Position numbers and translations under genes: made by a program. The notes below the pieces were generated by a model. The model ran no database searches, was not told where the DNA came from, and saw only the letters and a list, made by a program, of their open reading frames with translations. Below are positions 56,896-64,000 of a DNA stretch of 64,000 bases, in pieces. This DNA is from Mesorhizobium sp. L-2-11 (GTDB taxonomy: Bacteria; Pseudomonadota; Alphaproteobacteria; Rhizobiales; Rhizobiaceae), in assembly GCF_016756595.1 (NCBI RefSeq), contig NZ_AP023257.1:496001-560000 (forward strand). Direction: 5' to 3'. The first letter of the stretch is position 1. Every line of letters begins with the position of its first letter.

Positions 56896-57390
56896 ATGGC
56901 GATCACCACCTTCCCTGACACGAGATGGCTGCATATGATGGCCGCAACTGCGTTTCTTGCGGCGAGCGTTCCCCAGGCCGAGCTGAATGCGCAGGGCCTT
57001 GAAGGCCCTGAGACCCAGAACAAGATCATCGGCTCGGAGGTCGGCCAGGAAGAGACCCACACGGCGGTCGAGGCCGGTAAAGTCACTACCGCGATCGAGC
57101 GGACGCGTGAAAACATCGGCGCGGTGCGCAAGACATCCAAGCTCGACAAGGTCGATATCGTGTTCCTTACCGACGCGGCGCGCACGGAAGGCGGGCTGCC
57201 GCCGGCGATCGAAAGCAAGGTCGAGCAGCATCAGGAGGATATTGCGGAACTGCGCGACGAGATCGAGGCGAACGCATTGCTGTTCAACGCCATCGACTCT
57301 CGGCGCGTGCAGACCGAAGACGTTCTCGCCGTCGAATTCGACGATCCCGGCAAGGTCGTCATCTACGCCGCGGCCAAGCCGCCCGACTGA
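56896..57390 (+). CDS. Hypothetical exported protein in the urease operon
   Basis: This 164-residue protein has a hydrophobic N-terminal segment (residues 13-29, MMAATAFLAASVPQAELNA) that may be a signal, followed by a charged mixed helix/strand domain with several Glu/Lys patches. No family is recognised. The ATG at 56896 is chosen; the double ATG at residue 14 is an alternative that would leave a shorter, more typical signal. Like its neighbour it is on the strand opposite to urease. Confidence 0.65.
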   Translation: MAITTFPDTRWLHMMAATAFLAASVPQAELNAQGLEGPETQNKIIGSEVGQEETHTAVEAGKVTTAIERTRENIGAVRKTSKLDKVDIVFLTDAARTEGGLPPAIESKVEQHQEDIAELRDEIEANALLFNAIDSRRVQTEDVLAVEFDDPGKVVIYAAAKPPD

Positions 57391-57437
57391 GCCGAAACTG
57401 CTCGACGCTTCTGGTCGCACAACGCGCCCATGGGATC

Positions 57438-57743
57438 TCACAGCGCGCCCATGATTTTTTGCTGGAACCCGTAGACCTCGCGCTTGCCGCCGAGCGGCAC
57501 CAAGGTGACGTCGCGCTCCTGGCCGGGCTCGAAGCGCATCGCGGTGCCGGCGGCAATGTCGAGGCGCATGCCGCGCGCTCTGTCGCGGTCGAATTTCAGC
57601 CCCTCATTGGTCTCGAAGAAATGATAGTGGCTGCCGACCTGGATCGGCCGGTCGCCGCTGTTGGCCACTTTCATGGTGATTGTCGGCCGGCCCTTGTTGA
57701 GTTCGATCTCGCCGCCTGCCGTGATGATTTCGCCGGGGATCAT
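57438..57743 (-). CDS. ureB: Urease beta subunit
   Basis: This 101-residue structural subunit has [16 protein letters not shown] at the N-terminus and [11 protein letters not shown], both typical of UreB. The ATG at 57743 follows GTGAGG, which is part of the stop of a 24-codon reading just upstream. It is separate from ureA, as in most alphaproteobacteria. Confidence 0.95.
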   Translation of the reverse strand: MIPGEIITAGGEIELNKGRPTITMKVANSGDRPIQVGSHYHFFETNEGLKFDRDRARGMRLDIAAGTAMRFEPGQERDVTLVPLGGKREVYGFQQKIMGAL

Positions 57744-57751
57744 CGCCAGCC

Positions 57752-57826
57752 TCACAGGACGCCGAAGACGAGGCCGGCGGCGACAAGCAGGATCGCCGAG
57801 AGGGACGTGCGTTTGATCGGGACCAT
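57752..57826 (-). CDS. Possible 24-residue membrane peptide between ureA and ureB
   Basis: An ATG at 57826 with AAAAGG upstream opens a 24-codon frame [20 protein letters not shown] ending in TGA at 57752. The product is one hydrophobic helix with a short basic N-terminus. Its stop lies in the ureB ribosome-binding region, so translation could be coupled to ureB. It is too short to be certain. Confidence 0.4.
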   Translation of the reverse strand: MVPIKRTSLSAILLVAAGLVFGVL

Positions 57827-57858
57827 CGATATGCCTTTTCGCTGTCAGGATCGTGCCG

Positions 57859-58116
57859 TCACGCGGCGTTGCGGGCCGGGCCGCAGCCTTCGGCCTTGAG
57901 GACGCGCTTTGTCGAGGCGGGATATTTGTTCAGCATCGCTGCCGGCCGGATCGGGCGCGCTGAAAAATTGCCGCCGCAATTCGGGCAGATGCCGCCCAGC
58001 ACACGGTCCACGCACTCGGCGCAGAAGGTGCACTCGAAGGTGCAGATCAGCGCATCCGTCGCCTCGGGCGGCAGGTCCTTGTCGCAGCATTCGCAGTTGG
58101 GGCGCAGCTCAAGCAT
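57859..58116 (-). CDS. DUF1272 zinc-ribbon-like protein
   Basis: This 85-residue protein has four CxxC pairs: CECC, the [11 protein letters not shown] stretch and CPNC, matching the DUF1272 family. It probably binds zinc or nickel. It lies between ureA and ureB on the same strand (19 bases after ureA) and is thus part of the urease transcript. Its function is unknown. Confidence 0.85.
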   Translation of the reverse strand: MLELRPNCECCDKDLPPEATDALICTFECTFCAECVDRVLGGICPNCGGNFSARPIRPAAMLNKYPASTKRVLKAEGCGPARNAA

Positions 58117-58135
58117 TTTTCTCTCCTATCGTCCC

Positions 58136-58438
58136 TCACCTTATTGGCTCGTGCACGGTCACCAGCTTGGTGCCGTCGGGAAACGTCGCCTCGACCTGGA
58201 CGTCGTGGATCATCTCGGCGATGCCCTCCATCACCTGCGCGCGGGTGACGACGTGGGCGCCGGCCTCCATCAGCTCGGCGACCTGGCGGCCGTCGCGGGC
58301 ACCCTCGACGACGAAGTCGGTGATCAGCGCGATCGCCTCCGGGTGATTGAGCTTGACGCCGCGTTCGAGCCGCTTGCGCGCCACCATCGCTGCCATCGCG
58401 ATGAGCAGCTTGTCCTTTTCCCTTGGCGTCAGGTTCAT
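58136..58438 (-). CDS. ureA: Urease gamma subunit
   Basis: This 100-residue subunit starts [20 protein letters not shown] and contains [10 protein letters not shown] and [10 protein letters not shown], all typical of UreA. The ATG at 58438 gives the normal 100-residue length. Confidence 0.96.
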   Translation of the reverse strand: MNLTPREKDKLLIAMAAMVARKRLERGVKLNHPEAIALITDFVVEGARDGRQVAELMEAGAHVVTRAQVMEGIAEMIHDVQVEATFPDGTKLVTVHEPIR

Positions 58439-58481
58439 GCGTTTTCCCAGGATGGCGTAGACAGGAGCGGTGTAATCGGAA

Positions 58482-59318
58482 TCAGAGTGACCATAATTTG
58501 GGCAGACCCGCCCGTCCGTTGAGCAATTCGACGAGCGGAACCAGCCGCTTGCGCAGCTGGTAACCGTCCTCGGCAAACAGCCTCGCAAGAAGCTTGCCAG
58601 ATTTCTTCACGCTCCAGACGCTGGCGTCGCCCTGGCCACCGATGATGTCCCGGGCCGGATCGAGCAAAGCCTCGACCCGCGGCGAGATCATCAGCATCGT
58701 CGCCATGGCGATGGCGCCGCCGGCCACGGCGGAACGGCCAAGAATGGTCGCAATGTCCGGCCCGATGCGGAAATCCTCGGCATGAACGAGCGCTCCGTGC
58801 TGACTGACGCGCCAGCGGTCGTGGAAGCTGCCGTGCGCCGCACATTCGCCCATGGCGAGGCGGCCGAAGACGGTCGCCTCGAGCACCAGCGCCTCGGCGC
58901 CGGCGGCAAGCTCCAGCTCGAGCCTGCGGGCGAAGGCCGATCGATCGAAGACGATGGTTTCCTGCGGCAGCCAGGCGATGCGGCCGCCAGCGCCGACGGT
59001 CAGCTTCACCCGCACCTCGGCGCGATCGGCTGCGGCGCGGTAGATTTTCTCGCAGGCCTGGGTGGTTATGCTGGCGCAGGCGCCGGGGCCGACATCGACC
59101 TCCCAGCCGAGGCGGTCGCCGCCGGTCAGCCCGCCGGCGGTGTTGATCAGCACGGCCTCGAGCGGATCGGCCGACACGGCCGGCATGCGGATCTTGGCGG
59201 ACCCATCCTGATAAAGCCGCCGAAGCCGCGTGCGGCCGCCATTCCTTTCACAGGCAAGCCGCGCCGTTCCGGCGACGCGCTGGGCCGGCGCCACAAAGGT
59301 CAGGTCATGTCCGATCAT
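58482..59318 (-). CDS. ureD: Urease accessory protein UreD
   Basis: This 278-residue scaffold protein for nickel delivery has [22 protein letters not shown] and [13 protein letters not shown], all typical of UreD/UreH. It is the first gene of the urease group. A GTG two codons earlier (59324) is an alternative start. It is divergent from the NodF-like gene over a 372-base gap. Confidence 0.94.
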   Translation of the reverse strand: MIGHDLTFVAPAQRVAGTARLACERNGGRTRLRRLYQDGSAKIRMPAVSADPLEAVLINTAGGLTGGDRLGWEVDVGPGACASITTQACEKIYRAAADRAEVRVKLTVGAGGRIAWLPQETIVFDRSAFARRLELELAAGAEALVLEATVFGRLAMGECAAHGSFHDRWRVSQHGALVHAEDFRIGPDIATILGRSAVAGGAIAMATMLMISPRVEALLDPARDIIGGQGDASVWSVKKSGKLLARLFAEDGYQLRKRLVPLVELLNGRAGLPKLWSL

Positions 59319-59342
59319 ATCCACGGCGCCAACTTAAGCACA

Positions 59343-59420
59343 CTCATATGATTTGAATCCGAAATTCGCATCACTTTGGAGCAGCGTAATGAACGAATTT
59401 CGGATTCAAAGCCATATGAG
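59343..59420. repeat. Large palindrome 1 in the ureD-nodF-like gap
   Basis: Arms ctcatatg-at-tttgaatccgaaattcg (59343-59368) and cgaatttcggattcaaa-gc-catatgag (59394-59420) pair over 25 of 26-27 positions around a 25-base loop. Confidence 0.95.
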
Positions 59421-59436
59421 CAACTTGTAGGATTCT

Positions 59437-59509
59437 GGTGTGGTCTGGATTTGAGGTTCCTAACCAGTGGTGCGATCAATTCGTAGGAACCTCAAATCCA
59501 GACCACACC
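59437..59509. repeat. Large palindrome 2 in the ureD-nodF-like gap
   Basis: Perfect 26-base arms (59437-59462 and 59484-59509; left arm begins ggtgtggtctggatttgagg) flank a 21-base loop. It lies 16 bases after palindrome 1. The rest of the 372-base gap holds the downstream promoter and leader. Confidence 0.95.
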
Positions 59510-59534
59510 GGCGGCTTTGTCGACATATAGCTTG

Positions 59535-59563
59535 TTGCTTGACAACGTTTCGGTTTCTATAGA
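59535..59563 (+). promoter_or_regulatory. Predicted promoter of the NodF/NodE-like pair
   Basis: TTGCTT (59535-59540) and TATAGA (59558-59563) are 17 bases apart. The transcript would have a leader of about 120 bases. No nod box was recognised, so flavonoid/NodD control is not suggested. Confidence 0.5.
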
Positions 59564-59690
59564 GGAGCCGTCTTGGTACGGTCACACAGCGCCTGGAGGG
59601 GAAAAAGGCGACGGTGACGATCTGAACCTGGGAAAAAACAGGCGCCGATCAGTTGGCGCCGGGAACGACAAGGGTTGGGGAAGGAACCGA

Positions 59691-59945
59691 ATGGCTGACC
59701 AGCTGGCAACGGACATCATCGCGAAGATCAAGGCTCATGCCGAGCCGGGTGGCGAAGAAATCACCACCAGCACCGAACTGACCTCGCTTGGCATCCATTC
59801 GCTGGAACTGACGGAGATCATCTTCGACCTCGAGGAACAGTATGGCATCGAGATCGAAATGAACACGGTCGATGCCTGGAGCAATTTGAAGAACGTCGGC
59901 GACATGGTCGAGGCGGTTCGCGCGCTGATCGCGAAAAAAGCCTGA
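59691..59945 (+). CDS. NodF-like acyl carrier protein
   Basis: This 84-residue protein resembles NodF: the block EEQYGIEIEMNTVDAWSNLK and NVGDMVEAVRALI match, from memory, NodF much better than housekeeping AcpP or AcpXL. The phosphopantetheine serine is S37, but the usual DSL motif reads HSL (LGIHSLEL). The ATG at 59691 follows GGAAGGAACCGA. The ketosynthase gene starts 5 bases after its stop, so the two work as a pair. Confidence 0.85.
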   Translation: MADQLATDIIAKIKAHAEPGGEEITTSTELTSLGIHSLELTEIIFDLEEQYGIEIEMNTVDAWSNLKNVGDMVEAVRALIAKKA

Positions 59946-59949
59946 CTGA

Positions 59950-61158
59950 ATGCACAAGCGCGTCGTCATTACCGGCATCGGCGGCATCTGCGGGCTCGGC
60001 ACCAATGTGCCGGCGATCTGGGACGAGATGCGCGCCGGCCGCTCGGCCATCGGCCCGATCGTCAATTCGGAGCTGCATGACCTGAAAATCAGGGTCGGCT
60101 GCGAAATCAGAACGCTTCCCGAGCACGGCATCGATCGCAAGCAGGTCGTCTCGATGGATCGCTTCAGCCTGTTGGCGACGATCGCCGCGCGGGAGGCCGC
60201 GCAGCAGGCCGGGCTAACTTCGCACGCGGCCAACACCTACCGGATGGGCGCCGTCGTCGGCGTCGGCGTCTGCGGCTGGGAGGCGATCGAAGAGAGCTAT
60301 CGCGCCATCCTGCTCGAAGGCAGGAACCGCACCGGCATCTTCACCGTGCCGAAAGTGATGCCGGGCGCTGCGGCCGGCCATGTCAGCATGAATCTCGGCC
60401 TGCGCGGACCGGTCTTCGGCGTCACCTCGGCCTGCTCCTCGTCCAACCACGCCATTGCCTCGGCGGTAGACCAGATCAGGCTCGGCCGCGCCGACGTCAT
60501 GCTCGCCGGCGGCACCGATGCGCCGCTGGTCTGGGGCATCCTGAAGGGCTGGGAGGCGCTGCGGGTGCTGGCGCCCGACACCTGCCGGCCGTTTTCGGCC
60601 GATCGCCAGGGCCTGGTGCTCGGCGAAGGCGCCGGCATGGTCGTGCTGGAAACCTACGAGCATGCCATGGCGCGCGGCGCCACTATACTCGCCGAAATCG
60701 CCGGCGCCGGCCTTTCCGGCGATGCCTCCGACATCGTCGCGCCGACCATCGAAGGGCCGGAGGCGGCGATGCGCTTCTGCCTCGTCGATGCCAGGCTCAA
60801 CCCGGAAGACATCGACTACATCAATGCGCATGGCACCGGCACCAAGGCCAACGACCAGATCGAGACGGCGGCGATCAAGCGGGTCTTCGGCGATCATGCC
60901 CAAAGGCTTTCGATCTCCTCGACCAAGTCGATGCATGCCCACTGCCTCGGCGCATCGGGCGCGCTCGAGCTGATCGCCTGCGTGATGGCGATCCGCGAAG
61001 GCATCGTGTCGCCCACCGCCAATTTTCGCGAAACCGACGCCGATTGCGATCTCGACATCACGCCCAACGTGGCGCGCGAGCGCAAGGTGCGCGCGGCGAT
61101 CAGCAACGGCTTCGCCTTCGGCGGCACCAATGCGGTGCTGGCGTTCAAGGCGGTCTGA
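59950..61158 (+). CDS. NodE-like beta-ketoacyl-ACP synthase
   Basis: This 402-residue condensing enzyme has the C-H-H triad with C162 ([12 protein letters not shown]), H294 (NAHGTGT) and H331 ([12 protein letters not shown]), plus K326. [16 protein letters not shown] and [13 protein letters not shown] match NodE of Rhizobium leguminosarum from memory. NodE with NodF makes special unsaturated acyl chains for Nod factors. Here no other nod gene is near, so the acyl product may serve another lipid. It follows the carrier-protein gene by 5 bases. Confidence 0.88.
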   Translation: MHKRVVITGIGGICGLGTNVPAIWDEMRAGRSAIGPIVNSELHDLKIRVGCEIRTLPEHGIDRKQVVSMDRFSLLATIAAREAAQQAGLTSHAANTYRMGAVVGVGVCGWEAIEESYRAILLEGRNRTGIFTVPKVMPGAAAGHVSMNLGLRGPVFGVTSACSSSNHAIASAVDQIRLGRADVMLAGGTDAPLVWGILKGWEALRVLAPDTCRPFSADRQGLVLGEGAGMVVLETYEHAMARGATILAEIAGAGLSGDASDIVAPTIEGPEAAMRFCLVDARLNPEDIDYINAHGTGTKANDQIETAAIKRVFGDHAQRLSISSTKSMHAHCLGASGALELIACVMAIREGIVSPTANFRETDADCDLDITPNVARERKVRAAISNGFAFGGTNAVLAFKAV

Positions 61159-61251
61159 CCGCATCCGGTTCATCCAGATACGGCGAGACTTCTCGCCATG
61201 CGCCACGACTGCCCGCTACCGCGCGAAAAAAATCCCCGCCCAGGAGTTTCG

Positions 61252-61956
61252 ATGACCGACCTGTCCGCCTTTCCGATCGCCACGCGCTGGCCGGCCAGCC
61301 ATCCCGACCGCCTCCAGCTCTATTCGTACCCGACGCCGAACGGGGTAAAAGTGTCGATCGCGCTGGAGGAACTCGGCCTGCCTTACGAGGCCCATGCGGT
61401 GCACATCGGCAAGGACGAGAACTCGACGCCGGAATTCCTGTCGCTGAACCCGAACGGCAAGATCCCGGCGATGATCGATCCGGACGGCCCGGGCGGCAAG
61501 CCGATCGGGCTGTTCGAATCCGGCGCCATCCTGCTCTACCTCACCGACAAGACCGGCCGTCTGATCCCGGCCGACCCGGCGCGGCGTTACGAAACCATCC
61601 AGTGGGTGTTCTTCCAGATGGCCTCGATCGGGCCGATCTTCGGGCAGGTCGGTTTTTTCCACAAATTCGCCGGACGCGAGATCGCCGACAAGCGGCCGCT
61701 GGCGCGCTATCGCGACGAATCGCGGCGGCTGATCGGTGTGCTCGAGACGAGGCTGAAGGGCCGCAGCTGGATCATGGACGACGATTACACCATCGCCGAT
61801 ATCTCGATGCTGGGCTGGGTGCGCAATCTGATCGGTTTTTACGAGGCAAGGGAACTTGTCGGCTTCGACGATTTTTCCCATGTCGCGGCATGGCTGGAGC
61901 GCGGCCTCGCCCGACCGGCGGTGCAAAGGGGTCTAGCTATCCCCGCCCGGGGCTAG
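61252..61956 (+). CDS. Glutathione S-transferase family protein (YfcG/YghU-like)
   Basis: This 234-residue protein has the N-terminal thioredoxin-fold with the glutathione-binding LNPNGKIPAMID and LFESGAILLYL motifs, then a C-terminal helical domain. The group often has disulfide-bond reductase activity. The ATG at 61252 follows AGGAG. It lies 93 bases after the ketosynthase gene on the same strand and could be co-transcribed. Confidence 0.88.
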   Translation: MTDLSAFPIATRWPASHPDRLQLYSYPTPNGVKVSIALEELGLPYEAHAVHIGKDENSTPEFLSLNPNGKIPAMIDPDGPGGKPIGLFESGAILLYLTDKTGRLIPADPARRYETIQWVFFQMASIGPIFGQVGFFHKFAGREIADKRPLARYRDESRRLIGVLETRLKGRSWIMDDDYTIADISMLGWVRNLIGFYEARELVGFDDFSHVAAWLERGLARPAVQRGLAIPARG

Positions 61957-61986
61957 CTCAACCGCAGGCGCCGAGAAGAGGCTGGG

Positions 61987-62388
61987 CTACTTTGTCTTGG
62001 CTTTGGATTTTGAGCCGCCCTTGCCCATGACGGAAGCGGCAAGGGATGCAGCGCTCTTGGCGGTGGCGACAACCGCGCCGGCCGCGACATTGGCCGTCGT
62101 TTTGACGGTGCGCATTGCGCTGCCTGCCATCGAGCCGCCGCTTGTCGACTTCCTCGACCTGGCCGGTTTTGCTGTGGCCTTGGCTGCCGTCGGCGTCACT
62201 TTCTTCGGTGCTGCCTTGCCAAAACTGGGTTTTGCATCCTTGGAACGGGCGGCGACGGCCGGGCCAGCGCCGGTCTTCGATTCGGTTGCCTTGGATTCAG
62301 TTGCCTTTGATCCAGCTGCCCTGGATCGCGTTGCCCTGCCCTTGCCGGACGCAGGCTTTCTTGCCTTGGTTGCCATCGGAGTAGCCAT
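61987..62388 (-). CDS. Lys/Ala-rich histone H1-like protein
   Basis: This 133-residue protein is dominated by Ala, Lys, Ser, Thr and Arg with a short tandem repeat KATES-KATES near residue 30 and a KAKTK end. It resembles bacterial H1-like DNA-binding proteins (AlgP/PhaF tail type). A hydrophobic middle (ANVAAGAVVATAKSAASLAA) is present. The function is not known. Overlapping plus-strand readings are by-products. Confidence 0.6.
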   Translation of the reverse strand: MATPMATKARKPASGKGRATRSRAAGSKATESKATESKTGAGPAVAARSKDAKPSFGKAAPKKVTPTAAKATAKPARSRKSTSGGSMAGSAMRTVKTTANVAAGAVVATAKSAASLAASVMGKGGSKSKAKTK

Positions 62389-62478
62389 GGGACAGTTTTC
62401 CTCATGTCAGCATCATTGCCGTATCTGACATAACGGCCGGAAACTCCTAAGGTTCCCGGCGCGGGCCGTGCCTGCGAA

Positions 62479-63099
62479 TCAGGCCTGAGCGCCGAGCACC
62501 AGGTCGGCGGGGCGGCGGCGGGCAAGCACGCGGTCGATGTTGGGCATGTCGTTGGAGGCGATCCAGGCGCGGGCGTCGTCGTCGGAGCGGCCATGCTCAT
62601 GCCATCGCTCGAGCAGCCGGCGCTCGAGCTCGGCGCGCGGCACATCGACGAAGATCGAGAAATCGAACAGCGGCGCCAGTCGCGACCAGGGTTCCTCGTC
62701 AAGCAAGAGATAATTGCCTTCGACCAGGATGAATTTGGTGTCGGCAGCGATGATCGAAGCAGCGGCGCGAGACAGCTCCATGCTGCGGTCGAACACCGGA
62801 ATGGCGATGTCGGGCTCGACGGCGCGGATGCGCTTCAGCAAGGTTTCGAAGCCGGCAAAGTCAAAGGTTTCCGGAGCGCCTTTTCGCGCGCGCAGGCCGC
62901 GCCGCTCGAGCACGGTATCGTCGTAATGGAAGCCATCCATAGGCACGATTTCGGCCGTGCCTTCCGGCAGCAGCTCATGCAGGCGGGCAGACAGCGTCGA
63001 CTTGCCGGCGCCCGGAGGACCGGCGATGGCAACGACAAAGCGCCGCGCCTTGCCGGCGCGCTTGAAGATGGTGGCGGCGAGGTGGGCAATCTCGGACAT
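62479..63099 (-). CDS. P-loop nucleoside/sugar kinase (uridine kinase-like, FrcK-type)
   Basis: This 206-residue protein has Walker A AGPPGAGKST, the substrate region PMDGFHYDD and EGNYLLLDEEPW. It fits the uridine kinase/PanK-like family; a similar protein (FrcK) is encoded in the fructose-transport cluster of Sinorhizobium. The phosphorylated substrate is unknown. Its stop lies 90 bases from the H1-like gene. Confidence 0.85.
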   Translation of the reverse strand: MSEIAHLAATIFKRAGKARRFVVAIAGPPGAGKSTLSARLHELLPEGTAEIVPMDGFHYDDTVLERRGLRARKGAPETFDFAGFETLLKRIRAVEPDIAIPVFDRSMELSRAAASIIAADTKFILVEGNYLLLDEEPWSRLAPLFDFSIFVDVPRAELERRLLERWHEHGRSDDDARAWIASNDMPNIDRVLARRRPADLVLGAQA

Positions 63100-63206
63100 C
63101 GGAGCTTTTCTGGCCTAAGTGTTTTGGATCGCATCTTGGCGATAGTTCGCGGGAATTTCAAACGCGGGATTGAAGATCGCCCATTGTCGAGGTCGCCGCC
63201 GCCTTT

Positions 63207-63356
63207 CCCTTCTCCCCTTGTGGGAGAAGGTGGATTGGCGCGCAGCGCCAAGACGGTTGAGGGGTGTTGGAAGGATCGCCGTCGGTGGCAAGCTGGAGCA
63301 CCCCTCATCCGACCGAGCTTCGCTCGGCCACCTTCTCCCACAAGGGGAGAAGGGGA
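63207..63356. repeat. Palindromic repeat (cttctccccttgtgggagaagg type)
   Basis: Arms cccttctccccttgtgggag and ctcccacaaggggagaaggg are inverted copies around two shorter hairpins (cgcgcagcgc, cgagcttcgctcg). The same family is found in broken form in the hydroxylase linker (19905-19960). The gap 63100-63381 has no gene. Confidence 0.85.
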
Positions 63357-63381
63357 AGCAGCACGTGGCCGCTCGCCCCAG

Positions 63382-64000
63382 TTAACCAGAAACCGATCGA
63401 CCAATCCGCAGAAAATCGCCGTCGAAAGCAACATCCCGCGTCGAACCGTCAGCCGCCGCAATCCGCATATGCCGCTGCTCGGTTGTGATGTCGCGCGGCG
63501 GCTCGCCGGCTTCTTGACTGAGGGGCAGGGCGCCGATGACGTGGCGGAACGAGACGGTGCCGCCAAGGGCAAAAGCGGTCGCCACCCCTTCTCGCTTCAG
63601 CCAGTTGTCGCCCAGCGACGCGGCATGGCCGAGCGCGGTGCGGCCGTCCTCGATGCCGAGCACGCCGCGATGGCGGCCGCTCCACGGCGCGTAGTCGCGC
63701 CCGCCATTGCTGACCCAAAACATGGTGACCGGCAGCTCGGCCGGGTTTTTTAGCACCAGAACGAGATCGGCTTCCGCCTTTCGCGCCAGCGCGGTCCAGC
63801 CCGGCCCGCCATGGTCGGCCTCGACCAGCGTGACAAAGTCCTCGCGCTCGAGGTCGATGCGATAGTCGGTCAGGTCGAGCGTGCCGCCATCGGCGGCGGG
63901 AAAACGCGTCAGGTCGGTGGAACGCCCGGGATAGGCGAAGCGAAACCGCCCGCGGGCCGGATCGGGCTCGAGCGGGTCGTCCGGCGTCGCCGCAAATCGC
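63382..64000 (-). CDS. Partial gene, mutarotase-like or unknown
   Basis: The frame runs open to the window edge, so the N-terminus is missing. The visible 205 codons end at TAA (63382) and contain TMFWVSNGGRDYAPWSGRHR and VLGIEDGRTALGHA. The beta-rich pattern reminds of aldose 1-epimerase-type carbohydrate folds, but I cannot be sure. It is co-oriented with the P-loop kinase gene downstream, from which a repeat separates it. Confidence 0.65.
   Translation of the reverse strand, partial: RFAATPDDPLEPDPARGRFRFAYPGRSTDLTRFPAADGGTLDLTDYRIDLEREDFVTLVEADHGGPGWTALARKAEADLVLVLKNPAELPVTMFWVSNGGRDYAPWSGRHRGVLGIEDGRTALGHAASLGDNWLKREGVATAFALGGTVSFRHVIGALPLSQEAGEPPRDITTEQRHMRIAAADGSTRDVAFDGDFLRIGRSVSG

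Noticed and set aside
59517..59690. Longer start for the NodF-like protein
   Set aside because: The extension would start at TTG upstream of the predicted transcript start and resembles no carrier protein; the ATG at 59691 has a good ribosome-binding site.
59521..59690. nod box upstream of the NodF/NodE-like pair
   Set aside because: No stretch resembles the long conserved nod box; only an ordinary promoter is seen.

Overview
The window is high-GC DNA with the gene content and gene order of a Rhizobiales alphaproteobacterium, most likely Mesorhizobium or a close relative. The evidence is the dapE / truA-fmt-def block, a smo/mtlK polyol operon, a NodF/NodE-like gene pair, urease genes, and many copies of short palindromic intergenic repeats of the kind I associate with Mesorhizobium (assignment from recall, not from a search). 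No rRNA, tRNA, CRISPR array, transposase or phage gene was seen. The window reads as ordinary chromosome with accessory catabolic islands.

Region by region: (a) 1-8 kb holds housekeeping genes: dapE and a membrane protein, convergent with the minus-strand set def-fmt-GNAT-truA, then rmuC, a GFA-family protein and a transglutaminase-like protein. (b) 8-14 kb holds a guanidinium exporter behind a two-hairpin guanidine-II riboswitch, two LLM flavin monooxygenases either side of an AI-2E-type transporter, and a Xre-RES toxin-antitoxin pair. (c) 14.1-21.5 kb is the most unusual part: a tightly overlapped six-gene minus-strand operon encoding a molybdenum hydroxylase (FAD subunit plus a fused 2Fe-2S/Mo subunit), a 6-hydroxynicotinate reductase-like Fe-S protein, a UPF0280 protein, an AA_synth (DUF1185) protein and a terminal MarR regulator. 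A good sigma70 promoter with a MarR-like palindrome over its -10 precedes it. (d) 21.8-31.8 kb holds pncA, a CitMHS-like ion transporter, a complete HAAT (liv-type) ABC transporter with a large membrane protein, and pncB. (e) 32-39 kb holds a LysR/agmatinase divergon with an amino-acid ABC transporter that lacks a local ATPase, a lipoprotein, a MATE pump and a histidine phosphatase. (f) 39.8-50.9 kb is a sorbitol/mannitol uptake and oxidation operon (smoE-F-G-K-S, mtlK, HAD, FGGY kinase) with its SorC-type regulator and a shared operator motif. (g) 51.7-59.3 kb is urease (ureD-A-B-C-E-F-G), interrupted by two plus-strand genes and carrying DUF1272 and DUF3995 passengers. (h) 59.3-64 kb holds a NodF/NodE-like acyl carrier protein/ketosynthase pair behind two very large palindromes, a GST, a Lys/Ala-rich protein, a P-loop kinase and a partial gene.

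Palindromic repeats have changed genes in several places. One supplies the linker that fuses two hydroxylase subunits, one supplies the apparent start codon of the liv-linked membrane protein, and one sits in the smoG leader and leaves a duplicated ribosome-binding-site/start region with a coupled mini-ORF.

Function assignments rest on motifs and recall of families. No database search was run.
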